Positions 7,733 through 15,862 of a stretch of 64,000 nt of DNA are shown here, piece by piece. The notes beneath the pieces are model-generated. The model did no database searches and was not told the DNA's origin. It saw nothing but the letters and a program-made list of their open reading frames with translations. Where the stretch lies: contig NZ_BMUT01000016.1 in assembly GCF_014650335.1 (NCBI RefSeq), forward strand, positions 1 through 64,000, in the 5' to 3' direction. Position 1 is the first letter of the stretch. The number at the start of each line of letters is the position of its first letter. The DNA comes from Streptomyces hiroshimensis. GTDB lineage: Bacteria; Actinomycetota; Actinomycetes; Streptomycetales; Streptomycetaceae. Position numbers and translations under genes: made by a program.

Positions 7733-9823
7733 ATGGGTGTTGACGGGCAGGAAGAACCGAGCGGGAGCGAGAAGGCGGACAGACCGTCCTTGCCCCGGGC
7801 CTCCGAGGAGGGCCGTTCCGCACCAGCCGGGCAGCCGGCCGGCGGCGCCGGTCCGAGCGTGCCCCGGCAGCGCAGGCGCAAGCACCGCCGGACGGACGCC
7901 GACGCCGATGCGCCCCTGACCGACACCCAGCTGGTGGCCCGGATGCGGGCCGGCGAGAGCGATGCCTACGAGGAGCTCTACCGCCGCCACGCCCCCGCGG
8001 TGCGCCGCTATGCCCGTACGTGCTGCCGCGACAACCACACCGCCGAAGACCTCACCAATGAGGTCTTCGCCTGCACCCTGCAGGCCGTGCGGGGCGGGGC
8101 GGGGCCGGAGTCGTCGGTGCGCGCCTATCTGCTGACCACGGTGCGGCGGGTCGCGGCCACCTGGGGGAAGACCGCCAAGCGCGAGCAGCTGGTGGAGGAC
8201 TTCGCGGACTTCGCCTCGGCGGCCGCGCGGCTGCCTGCCGCAGGGGGCGGGGAGGGGCTCGGACCGGGCGCGGATGTGCTGGCCATGCAGGAAGCCGAGC
8301 ATTCGCTGGCCGTGCAGGCGTTCCGCAGTCTGCCGCCGCGGTGGCAGACGGTGCTGTGGCACACCACGGTCGAGGAGGAGTCGCCGAGCGAGGTCGCGCC
8401 GCTGCTGGGGCTGACGGCCAACGCGACGGCGGTGCTGGCGCACCGGGCACGCGAAGGCCTGAAGCAGGCGTACCTCCAGGCGCATGTGAGCACTTCGCTG
8501 ACGGCGGGCGGCGACTGCGCGCGCTTTGCCGACCGGCTCGGGGCGTATGCCCGGGGCGGGCTGCGGATGCGGGCCGAGCGGGGGCTGCGCAAGCACCTGG
8601 AGGCCTGCGCCCGGTGCCGTACGGCGGCCATGGAGGTCGCCGATGTCAATGAGCGGCTGCGGGCGCTGCTGCCGGTGGCGGTCATCGGCTGGTTCGCCGC
8701 CGGGTTCTCGGCCAAGGCCGCCGCGGGTCTCGCTGCCGGTGCGGCCGGGGCGGGGACGGCCGCGGGGGCGGGAGTGGCTGCCGCGAGCGGGGGTTCGGCG
8801 GGGGCCGGCGCCGGGGCGAGCTCGGGGGCCGGGGCGAGTGCGGGATCCGGGGCCGGTTCCAGTGCGGGTGCCGGTGCGGGCGGTGCCTCCGGTGGCGCGT
8901 CGGGCGGTGCGTCGGGCGGCGGCTCCGGAGGGGCCGCTGCGAGCGAGGGGCTGGGGGCGCCCGCGAAGCTGGGCATCATCGGCGGCGTCGTGGCCGCGGC
9001 GGGTGCCGCCGTCGCGTACGCCCTGATGGGGCACTCCCCCGCGCCGGCCCGGCCACCGCAGGCCAAGGTCAGCGCCGCCCCCGTGGCGCCTTCGCCGTCG
9101 CCGCGTCACGCCCCCGGCCCTGCGCCGACGCCGACTCCTTCACCCTCGGCTTCGCCCTCGACCTCACCCTCGGCGGTGAAGCCGGCACCGACGCCCAGGG
9201 TGAAGGCCTCCGTATCGCCACAGGACGTTCGCACCACTCCGGCGCCCGCTCCCCCGGTCCGCGTCTCTGCGCCGAAGCCGCGGCCGAAGCCTTCGCCGCT
9301 GGCTTCCGCGCCTCCCGTTCGCAGGCCGTCACCCTCGCCGTCCCCGTCGCCCTCCCCCTCTCCCACCCCTTCGCCTCCTCCCCTGCCGCCCGCCGTGTAC
9401 CGGCTGAACCAGCTGGCCTACGTGGGCGTGGGCGACGGCACCGGGCCGGAGGTTCGGCTGGGCGTGCACAGCTGGCTGTGGCAGCGGTACGGCCTGCGGG
9501 TCGGCGGGGTCACGTACGGGCACGGCGTGAGCGTGCACGCGCCCTCGGCCGTGACCATCGACCTGAACCGGGCCTGTACGGCCTTCGACGCACTCGTGGG
9601 GGTCGACGACATGTCCGCGGGCCTGGGCGCCGCGGGGTTCTCCGTCTACGGCGACGGGGTGCCCTTGTGGCGGTCCGGCGTGGTGCAGGGCGGGGAGGCG
9701 GCGGTGCCGGTGCATGTGCCGCTCTCGGGATACCGCAGCGTCCGGCTGGTGGTGCATCCGCGGCGCGGCATGGGGTGGGTGGCGGTGTCGGACTGGGCAC
9801 AGTCACGGATCTCCTGCGGGTAA
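7733..9823 (+). CDS. ECF sigma factor fused to zinc finger, membrane segment and NPCBM domain
   Basis: The 696-residue protein is modular. Sigma region 2 (about 60-125) contains YEELYRRHAPAVRRYAR and AEDLTNEVF. Region 4 (about 195-248) contains LPPRWQTVLWHTTVEEESPSEVAPLLGL. A HxxxCxxC zinc finger (HLEACARC, about 290-297) matches the anti-sigma ZAS motif. Then come an Ala/Gly-rich linker (320-410), one transmembrane helix (GIIGGVVAAAGAAVAYALMG, about 413-433), a Pro/Ser-rich stalk (436-552) and a C-terminal NPCBM-type carbohydrate-binding domain (555-696). The sigma part should face the cytoplasm and the NPCBM domain the outside, giving a membrane-held sigma factor with its own sensor. Start ATG 7733 has AGGGG eight bases upstream. 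Related fusions are known among actinobacterial ECF groups. Confidence 0.87.
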   Translation: MGVDGQEEPSGSEKADRPSLPRASEEGRSAPAGQPAGGAGPSVPRQRRRKHRRTDADADAPLTDTQLVARMRAGESDAYEELYRRHAPAVRRYARTCCRDNHTAEDLTNEVFACTLQAVRGGAGPESSVRAYLLTTVRRVAATWGKTAKREQLVEDFADFASAAARLPAAGGGEGLGPGADVLAMQEAEHSLAVQAFRSLPPRWQTVLWHTTVEEESPSEVAPLLGLTANATAVLAHRAREGLKQAYLQAHVSTSLTAGGDCARFADRLGAYARGGLRMRAERGLRKHLEACARCRTAAMEVADVNERLRALLPVAVIGWFAAGFSAKAAAGLAAGAAGAGTAAGAGVAAASGGSAGAGAGASSGAGASAGSGAGSSAGAGAGGASGGASGGASGGGSGGAAASEGLGAPAKLGIIGGVVAAAGAAVAYALMGHSPAPARPPQAKVSAAPVAPSPSPRHAPGPAPTPTPSPSASPSTSPSAVKPAPTPRVKASVSPQDVRTTPAPAPPVRVSAPKPRPKPSPLASAPPVRRPSPSPSPSPSPSPTPSPPPLPPAVYRLNQLAYVGVGDGTGPEVRLGVHSWLWQRYGLRVGGVTYGHGVSVHAPSAVTIDLNRACTAFDALVGVDDMSAGLGAAGFSVYGDGVPLWRSGVVQGGEAAVPVHVPLSGYRSVRLVVHPRRGMGWVAVSDWAQSRISCG

Positions 9824-9848
9824 GCAGGTAAGCAGGTAAGCAGGTAAG
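9821..9848. repeat. 8-bp tandem repeat starting at the sigma-fusion stop codon
   Basis: TAAGCAGG is repeated three times perfectly (9821-9844), followed by a partial copy TAAGC. The first TAA is the stop codon of the sigma-factor fusion gene. Confidence 0.9.
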
Positions 9849-9946
9849 CGACTAACCGGCCCCCGTACGCCAGAGACGGCGCTGTATCCCTGCGGCTCCG
9901 GATCCCCGTGTCCCGGTAGCTCCGTACCCCCATACCCCTGTATCCG

Positions 9947-12148
9947 TCACAGGACCGGGCCTGGTGCCACCCCTCCCGCCACCGCCCGCTGGCGCGGTGC
10001 CGCCGAGCCCGTCCAGCAGGTGCCGCGGCGGGCCAGCAGCCGCCGTAGCCACACCTCGGTGGAGACCAGCTCCGCGAGGCCGTCCAGGGGCAGCGCACGG
10101 CCGTTCGCGGCCCCGTGCAGGGCGGCTCTGACGACCCGGGCCTCGACGAGGCCTGCGTCGGCGAGGAGCGGTGCGTCGAAGAGCTCCAGCAGGGGGCCGG
10201 CGGAGGCGCGCAGCCCTGCGCGTACGGCCGCGGCGTGGGCCGCGTGCGAGGTGGCGCCCCAGCCGGGCGGGAGTTCGCGGACGCCGGCCCCGGCGAGGAC
10301 CGCGCGCAGTACCGAGGCGCGCGCCCCCGGTTGCACCCGGAGCGCCTCGGGGAGGGCGCGGCAGGCCCGTACGACCTCATTGTCGAGGAAGGGGGCGTGG
10401 AGGCGCTGGCTGCGGACCTCGGCGGCCTGTTCGAAGACGCGGTGGTCGGCGGCGTGCCGGGCCAGGGCGGCGGCCGCGCGGCGTTCGCCGGGGCGCTGGG
10501 CGAGGCCTTGGGGCCGGACGGCCGCGGCCTGCAGCCGAACCGATACTTCGGCCAGAGCTTCACCCGTGAGCCAGCGGGCGGCGGGGCCGGGCCGGCACCA
10601 GGTGAGGGCGGCGAGGGAGGCGTCGACGGCCCCGCCCACGTCGGCGGGGAGGGCCGGGCCCGGCGTGTCGTCGACGACGGGGAAGGCCGTGGCCCGTAGC
10701 TGCCCGGCGGCCGCCTCCATGCCCTCCCGGTAGGACGTACGGGCCAGTCGGCGGGCCGCCCGGTAGACGGTGAAGGGGATGAAGAGGGCCTGCGCGGCGG
10801 TTCTGTCGGCGCGGGCGAGCGCGGAGACGGGCCGCAGCAGGTGGCGCCGCCGGCGGTCCATCAGGAGGTCGGCCAGGCGCGCCGGGTGGGCGTCGAGCAC
10901 CTGGCGGGCGCCGTGCCCGACGAGGTGGTCCGCGCCGCCCACGGCCAGCCGGTGCCGGTGGCGTTCGGCGGTGACGAGCGCGGGGCCCGGTTCGTCGGTC
11001 AGGGGGCCGCCGGCGAGGTCCGCGTAGGGCAGGGCCTCCTCGCCCGCGGCGACGACGATGTGCCGCAGCCGGGGGTTGGCCGCGATGGCGTGGGCCCGTT
11101 CGAGCTCGGCCTCGCGGACGCGGTTGTCGTCGGTGACGAGGTCGTTGAAGGTGACGGCGAGCAGCCGCTCGCCGCCGCCGGTGCCGTGGCCCAGGGGTGT
11201 GCCGGGCATCCCGGGCAGGCCTGCGGCGAGGAGGGCCAGGGTGGCGGAGGCGCTGCCGCCGGAGAGGTCGGCGCCGATGCCGGGGGCGGGGCCGCCGCGT
11301 GCGGCGCGGCGGTGGGCGGGGCCCATGCCGGGCACGGGCCCGGGGTCGAGCCCGCCGAAGCCGTGGTCGGGGGCGTGCCGGGGGGCGGCGAGCCGCGTCC
11401 GTACGGCCTCGACGAGGGCGCTTCTTATGCCGTCGACGGCCTTTTCGGGCTGGAGCTGGGGGGCGGAGACGGCCAGCGACGCCGTGGGTTCGTAGCCGAT
11501 GATGTCGCGGCTGCCGTCGCGCAGCACGAGGGCGTGTCCGGGCGGCACGCGCCGTACGCCCCTGTAGGGCGTGCCGTCGCCGAGGGCCTCCGGGGAGTCG
11601 GGGCAGGCGAGGAGGGCGGCGAGGTGGCCGATGTCGAGCTGGGCCTCGATGAGGTCGGCGAGGGGCAGGGCGGCGGTGGCGTAGGCGGTGCCGCCGGCCC
11701 AGGCGGTGTGGAAGACGGGCCGGGCGCCCGCGAGGTCGCCGACGACCGTGGTGCGGCGACCCACCTGGGCGACGGCGGTGTAGCTGCCGGGCCAGGCCGT
11801 CAGGTGCCGCAGGGCGCCTCCGCGGGCGGCGACGAGCCCGGCGCGCAGTTGCTCGTCGCCGGCACCGCAGCGGCCGAGGACGGCGAGGCGGGTGAGGGGG
11901 TCCAGCTGGACGACGCGGACCTCGTCGGGGCGCCAGTCGCCCACGGCCCACAGGGGCGCCGGGTCGCCCCACAGGAGCCGGGCGCCTACGGGGTGGACGG
12001 TCGGGGCGTCGAGGTCGTCGTAACCGCCGTGATCACCGTATCGGTCGTGATCACCGTGTCCGCCGTAACCGCCGTAGCTGCCGGGGGGTTCGGCACGCTG
12101 TCGCACGTTCCCCGAGGGGGTGCTGCTCCACCCCACCACCCAGCGCAT
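9947..12148 (-). CDS. Asparagine-synthase-related protein, probably catalytically altered
   Basis: The 733-residue protein has the layout of asparagine synthetase B: an N-terminal glutaminase-like half (about 1-230; motifs GDLAGARPVFHT and GTPYRGVRRVPPGHALVL) and a C-terminal ATP-pyrophosphatase-like half (about 280-700). The catalytic Cys2 of class II amidotransferases is absent, since the protein begins MRWVVGW. The pyrophosphate loop reads SGGSASA, where SGGxDSS is usual. It may use free ammonia, catalyse another ligation, or be structural. No lasso-peptide or beta-lactam partners are nearby. Start ATG 12148 is preceded by GGAGG. A Gly/Tyr/Asp-rich insert (GGYGGHGDHDRYGDHGGY) lies near residue 30. 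Confidence 0.75.
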   Translation of the reverse strand: MRWVVGWSSTPSGNVRQRAEPPGSYGGYGGHGDHDRYGDHGGYDDLDAPTVHPVGARLLWGDPAPLWAVGDWRPDEVRVVQLDPLTRLAVLGRCGAGDEQLRAGLVAARGGALRHLTAWPGSYTAVAQVGRRTTVVGDLAGARPVFHTAWAGGTAYATAALPLADLIEAQLDIGHLAALLACPDSPEALGDGTPYRGVRRVPPGHALVLRDGSRDIIGYEPTASLAVSAPQLQPEKAVDGIRSALVEAVRTRLAAPRHAPDHGFGGLDPGPVPGMGPAHRRAARGGPAPGIGADLSGGSASATLALLAAGLPGMPGTPLGHGTGGGERLLAVTFNDLVTDDNRVREAELERAHAIAANPRLRHIVVAAGEEALPYADLAGGPLTDEPGPALVTAERHRHRLAVGGADHLVGHGARQVLDAHPARLADLLMDRRRRHLLRPVSALARADRTAAQALFIPFTVYRAARRLARTSYREGMEAAAGQLRATAFPVVDDTPGPALPADVGGAVDASLAALTWCRPGPAARWLTGEALAEVSVRLQAAAVRPQGLAQRPGERRAAAALARHAADHRVFEQAAEVRSQRLHAPFLDNEVVRACRALPEALRVQPGARASVLRAVLAGAGVRELPPGWGATSHAAHAAAVRAGLRASAGPLLELFDAPLLADAGLVEARVVRAALHGAANGRALPLDGLAELVSTEVWLRRLLARRGTCWTGSAAPRQRAVAGGVAPGPVL

Positions 12149-12569
12149 GACGCCTCCACAGGCTGTGGACAACCGACGTGGACAACCGACGCAAACGACC
12201 GCCGTGAACAACCGACCGAGCACCGCGAATACAGGCTGGGCGGCCATCAAGCGCCGCCATCCGCAGTCATCATGCACAGGAGGCCACCGGTTGCCACAAC
12301 GAGACCACCACGAAAGAGGCAACACATCGGTCGCGCCTTTCACCCCAACTCGCTGGATTGCGGGGCGAAATGGCGCGCCGCCAAGCCGGATGCGCGCAAC
12401 CGCCATGCTGTCACGTAGGGAGGCATGAGACCTCCACGCGCGCGTGCGGCGCGCCAAGAGCGTGCTTCCGGACGGCCACAGGCCCGCTTCCGGGCGGCAG
12501 TATCCGGCCAAACTCGGCACAGCGGGTTCATGGGGGCGCACTCACCCAGTGCTTCGACCCGCGTGTCAC

Positions 12570-12601
12570 GGTCCGGGAGGCGGTCAGCCGCCTCCCGGAC
12601 C
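12570..12601. terminator. Terminator-like hairpin in a divergent intergenic region
   Basis: A perfect 14-bp stem, GGTCCGGGAGGCGG (12570-12583) with its complement (12588-12601), has a TCAG loop. Neither flanking protein gene ends here, since both are transcribed away, so it may terminate an unannotated short transcript or act as a regulatory RNA structure. Confidence 0.5.
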
Positions 12602-12808
12602 GGTCCGCCGCCCGCGGGGAATGAGGCGGCGGCTTCCCCCAGCCCACTGGATCCAGGCAGCGGGCCAACCCACGCAACTCCCATGGAAGCGCTCGCCGGA
12701 TGGCGTGGACAGAGCGCACGGCGGGCGCACAGCCACACACAACCGGAGCACGTGCCCCTCGGTGCACGTCCGCACGGACCAGAATCTCGCCATCCGGGAC
12801 ACCACCTC

Positions 12809-12837
12809 TTAACGGTCGGGATGCGGGGAACTACGCT
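12809..12837 (+). promoter_or_regulatory. Predicted promoter of the ORF1590-type gene
   Basis: TTAACG (12809-12814) and TACGCT (12832-12837) are separated by 17 bp, a good match to the main vegetative sigma consensus of Streptomyces (TTGACN, TAGRNT). It would start transcription about 50 bases before ATG 12897. Confidence 0.6.
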
Positions 12838-12896
12838 GGGTTTACGAATGCCCCGCGCCTATGCCGGGGCGGGCGTCGCGTCGTCGAGGGGTGCGC

Positions 12897-14345
12897 ATGT
12901 CCAGGGAGCCACGCGGGCCGAACGAGAAGCTCGGCACCGTCCTCGCCCTCGCCGGGATCAGCAACGCCGGTCTCGCGCGCAGGGTCAACGACCTCGGTGC
13001 GCAGCGCGGATTGACGCTTCGCTATGACAAGACGTCCGTCGCGCGCTGGGTCTCCAAGGGCATGGTGCCCCAGGGAGCGGCGCCCCATCTGATCGCCGCG
13101 GCGATCGCCGGCAAGCTCGGCCGGCCCGTCCCGCTGCACGAGATCGGCCTCGCGGATGCGGATCCGGCCCCGGAGGTGGGGCTCTCCTTTCCGCGCGATG
13201 TCGGCCAGGCCGTGCGATCCGCGACGGAGCTGTACAGGCTGGATCTCGCCGGTCGGCGAGGAGGCGGCGGCATCTGGCAGAGCCTGGCCGGATCCTTCTC
13301 CGTCAGCGCCTACGCCACGCCCGCGTCCCGATGGCTGATAACCCCCGCCGACAGCTCGGTCGCGCGCGAGGCCCACACGGCGGCCAGGGAGGCCGAGGGC
13401 TCGGGCGGCCCGGACGGGGCCATACCGCAGCGCGTGGGCCACAGTGACGTCAGCAAGCTGCGGGAGGCCGCGGAGGACGCCCGCCGCTGGGACTCCAAAT
13501 ACGGCGGGGGCGACTGGCGTTCGTCGATGGTCCCCGAGTGCCTGCGGGTCGATGCGGCGCCCCTGCTGCTCGGTTCGTACAGCGACGAGGTGGGCCGTTC
13601 GCTGTTCGGCGCCACCGCCGAACTGACCCGGCTGGCCGGCTGGATGGCCTTCGACACGGGCCAGCAGGAGGCCGCGCAGCGCTACTACATCCAGGCCCTG
13701 CGGCTCGCCCGCGCGGCCGCCGACGTACCGCTGGGCGGCTATGTGCTGGCCTCGATGAGCCTGCAGGCCACCTACCGGGGCTTCGCCGACGAGGGCGTCG
13801 ACCTGGCGCAGGCCGCCCTCGAGCGCAACCGCGGCCTGGCCACCGCCCGCACCATGAGCTTCTTCCGCCTGGTCGAGGCGCGCGCCCAGGCGAAGGCCGG
13901 GGACGCACCGGCGTGCGGTGCCGCGCTGAAGGCCGCCGAGGGCTGGCTGGAGCGGGCGCGCACGGGCGATCCCGACCCGTCGTGGCTGGACTTCTACAGC
14001 CACGAGCGGTTCGCGGCGGATGCCGCCGAGTGCTACCGCGACCTGCGCATGCCGCGGCAGGTGCAGCGCTTCACCGAGCAGGCGCTGGCCCGGCCGACGG
14101 AGGAGTTCGTCCGCTCGCACGGGCTGCGGCTCGTGGTCTCCGCGGTCGCCGAGCTGGAGTCGGGCAACCTGGACGCGGCGTGCGCGGCCGGCACGCGGGC
14201 CGTGGAGGTGGCGGGCCGGATCTCCTCGGCGCGCACGACGGAGTACGTCCGCGATCTGCTGCACCGGCTGGAGCCGTACGGGGACGAGCCGCGGGTGATG
14301 GAGCTGCGGGAGCGGGCGCGGCCGCTGCTGGTGTCGCTGGCGTGA
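12897..14345 (+). CDS. ORF1590/NsdA-type developmental regulator
   Basis: The 482-residue protein has an N-terminal HTH-like segment (residues about 8-50, NEKLGTVLALAGISNAGLAR then SVARWVSKGMVPQG) and a helical C-terminal half resembling TPR repeats (about 235-470, with alternating Ala-rich helix pairs). I recognise the family as that of S. griseus ORF1590 and S. coelicolor SCO4114, with NsdA as a related protein; members influence sporulation and antibiotic production. The start ATG 12897 follows GAGGGG. The gene has a long leader and three 18-bp repeats at its end, so its first stop TGA is followed by two more in-frame TGA codons. The precise biochemical role is unknown. Confidence 0.85.
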   Translation: MSREPRGPNEKLGTVLALAGISNAGLARRVNDLGAQRGLTLRYDKTSVARWVSKGMVPQGAAPHLIAAAIAGKLGRPVPLHEIGLADADPAPEVGLSFPRDVGQAVRSATELYRLDLAGRRGGGGIWQSLAGSFSVSAYATPASRWLITPADSSVAREAHTAAREAEGSGGPDGAIPQRVGHSDVSKLREAAEDARRWDSKYGGGDWRSSMVPECLRVDAAPLLLGSYSDEVGRSLFGATAELTRLAGWMAFDTGQQEAAQRYYIQALRLARAAADVPLGGYVLASMSLQATYRGFADEGVDLAQAALERNRGLATARTMSFFRLVEARAQAKAGDAPACGAALKAAEGWLERARTGDPDPSWLDFYSHERFAADAAECYRDLRMPRQVQRFTEQALARPTEEFVRSHGLRLVVSAVAELESGNLDAACAAGTRAVEVAGRISSARTTEYVRDLLHRLEPYGDEPRVMELRERARPLLVSLA

Positions 14346-14392
14346 GCGGGGTCGTCGGCGTGAGTGTGGCCTACGGCGTGAGCGTGTGATCA
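14339..14392. repeat. 18-bp tandem repeat over the stop codon of the ORF1590-type gene
   Basis: Three units starting GGCGTGAG lie at 14339, 14357 and 14375 with an exact 18-bp period. Because the period is a multiple of three, each unit presents a TGA in the same frame (14343, 14361 and 14379). Confidence 0.75.
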
Positions 14393-14423
14393 CTTTCCTG
14401 AGGCCCCTGTGATCACTTCCCTG
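14385..14423. repeat. Pair of direct repeats with GTGATCAC palindromes
   Basis: TGTGATCACTTTCCTG (14385-14400) and TGTGATCACTTCCCTG (14408-14423) differ at one base and are spaced 23 bp apart, about two helical turns. Each contains the palindrome GTGATCAC. They lie about 130-170 bp upstream of lhgO and could be operator sites; no cognate regulator is known to me. Confidence 0.5.
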
Positions 14424-14554
14424 GGGTCCCCTCCCTGACCTGGGTTTCGACCGGTTGTCAGTGGCGCAGGTCATGATGGGGAGCGTGGGTGAGGCGCCGA
14501 GGGGAGCCGGAGGCCCGGTCGCGGGTGTGCCGGCGGGCGCGGGGAGGTGACGTG

Positions 14555-15769
14555 GTGAGGGCGTACGACTGCGATGTGCTGGTGGTCGGCGGCGGCATCG
14601 TGGGCATGTCGACGGCCTTTGCGATCACGCGCGCCCGGCCGGGTGTGCGCGTCGTGGTGCTGGAGAAGGAGCCGGGCCCCGCGCTCCACCAGACCGGGCG
14701 CAACAGCGGAGTGATCCACAGCGGGATCTATTACCGGCCGGGTTCGTTCAAGGCGCGGTTCGCGGTGCAGGGCGCGGCGGAGATGGTGAAGTTCTGCGCC
14801 GAGCACGGCCTGCCGCACGAGATCACCGGCAAGCTGATCGTGGCCACGGATCATGCGGAGCTGCCGCGCCTGCACTCCCTGGTTCAGCGCGGCCGGGAGA
14901 ACGGCGTGCCGGTGCGCGAGCTCGGCCCCGCCCAGATAGCCGAGTACGAGCCGCATGTCCGCGGCACGGGGGCCATCCACGTCGGTTCGACGGGCGTGTG
15001 CGACTACAGCGCGGTGGCGCGCTGCCTGGCCGGCCTGGCGGAGGACGCGGGAGCCTCCGTGCGGTACGGGGCGCAGGTGCAGGCGATCGGGCGGCGCGGT
15101 GCGGCGGTCGCGGTGCGCACGGGGCTGGGCGAGGTGCTGCGCGCCCGTGCGCTGGTCAATTGCGCGGGGTTGCACAGCGACCGCGTGGCGCGGCTGGCGG
15201 GCGATGATCCGGGCGTACGGATCGTGCCGTTCCGCGGGGAGTACTTCGAGCTGGCCCCGGGGCGTACGGATCTGGTGCGCGGCCTCGTCTATCCGGTGCC
15301 GGACCCGGCCTTCCCGTTCCTGGGCGTCCATCTCACGCGCGGCATCGACGGCTCGGTCCACCTGGGGCCGAACGCGGTCCCGGCCCTTGCCCGCGAGGGC
15401 TACGGCCGGCTGACGCTGCGCCCCGGCGAGCTGGCCGGGACGGTCGCCTGGCCCGGCTCCTGGCAGCTCGCCCGCCGCCACTGGCGGTACGGGGCGGGGG
15501 AGGTGCGGCGCTCGCTGTCCAAGCGCGTCTTCACGGAGGCGGCCCGCAGGCTGCTGCCGGAGGTGACGGCGGAGGATCTGATACCGGCCCCGTCGGGCGT
15601 GCGGGCGCAGGCGGTGCTGCGGGACGGGACCCTCGTGGACGACTTCCTGTTCGCGGAGTCCCCGCGGATGGTGCACGTGCTGAATGCGCCGTCCCCGGCG
15701 GCGACGGCGGCGCTGCCGATCGGGCGGGAGGTGGCCCGGAGGGCGCTGCGGGCGATGGAAGCTCTCTGA
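14555..15769 (+). CDS. lhgO: L-2-hydroxyglutarate oxidase
   Basis: The 404-residue FAD enzyme oxidises L-2-hydroxyglutarate to 2-oxoglutarate, a metabolite-repair step. The N-terminal FAD motif is VVGGGIVGMSTAFAI. It is followed by HQTGRNSGVIHSGIYY, which is characteristic of the LhgO/DAO family. Later family blocks include STGVCDYSAVARCLA, FRGEYFELAP and VPDPAFPFLGVHLTR. Start GTG 14555 lies seven bases after GGGGAGG; the adjacent GTG 14552 is equally in frame. The protein is soluble or peripherally membrane-bound. Degenerate 17-18 bp repeats, beginning GAAGC at 15758 and 15776, straddle the stop codon. Confidence 0.9.
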   Translation: MRAYDCDVLVVGGGIVGMSTAFAITRARPGVRVVVLEKEPGPALHQTGRNSGVIHSGIYYRPGSFKARFAVQGAAEMVKFCAEHGLPHEITGKLIVATDHAELPRLHSLVQRGRENGVPVRELGPAQIAEYEPHVRGTGAIHVGSTGVCDYSAVARCLAGLAEDAGASVRYGAQVQAIGRRGAAVAVRTGLGEVLRARALVNCAGLHSDRVARLAGDDPGVRIVPFRGEYFELAPGRTDLVRGLVYPVPDPAFPFLGVHLTRGIDGSVHLGPNAVPALAREGYGRLTLRPGELAGTVAWPGSWQLARRHWRYGAGEVRRSLSKRVFTEAARRLLPEVTAEDLIPAPSGVRAQAVLRDGTLVDDFLFAESPRMVHVLNAPSPAATAALPIGREVARRALRAMEAL

Positions 15770-15847
15770 CCCGGGGAAGCCCTCAGAGCCGGCAATCCCC
15801 TCTGACCTGCAGAAACCGCAACCCCGCGGTCAGTTTCGGCACGCCCG

Positions 15848-15853
15848 TAGAAT
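15848..15853 (+). promoter_or_regulatory. -10 box of trmB, near-leaderless
   Basis: TAGAAT lies nine bases before the GTG start of trmB (15863), so transcription should begin within a few bases of the start codon. No clear ribosome-binding site is present, consistent with a leaderless message. The -35 is not obvious. Confidence 0.6.
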
Positions 15854-15862
15854 TGAGGGACT

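Larger units (their letters stand above)
12149..12896. other. Long divergent intergenic region with no credible protein gene
   Basis: This 748-bp stretch separates two divergent genes. Near the minus-strand gene it contains repeated ACAACCGA motifs (12168-12215). It also holds a strong hairpin at 12570-12601 and a promoter at 12809-12837, both listed separately. A second hairpin, GCCCCG (12850-12855) with CGGGGC (12865-12870), falls in the leader of the plus-strand gene. Short open frames here show no family resemblance or matching codon use, and I reject them as genes. Confidence 0.6.

Noticed and set aside
9947..12148. Lasso-peptide or beta-lactam biosynthetic locus
   Set aside because: Only the asparagine-synthase-like gene is present; no precursor peptide, B-protein peptidase or carboxyethylarginine-type enzyme lies nearby.
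12340..12812. Several 70-130 codon frames on both strands of the 748-bp intergenic region
   Set aside because: They overlap one another, lack ribosome-binding sites and the expected codon bias, and cross the strong hairpin.
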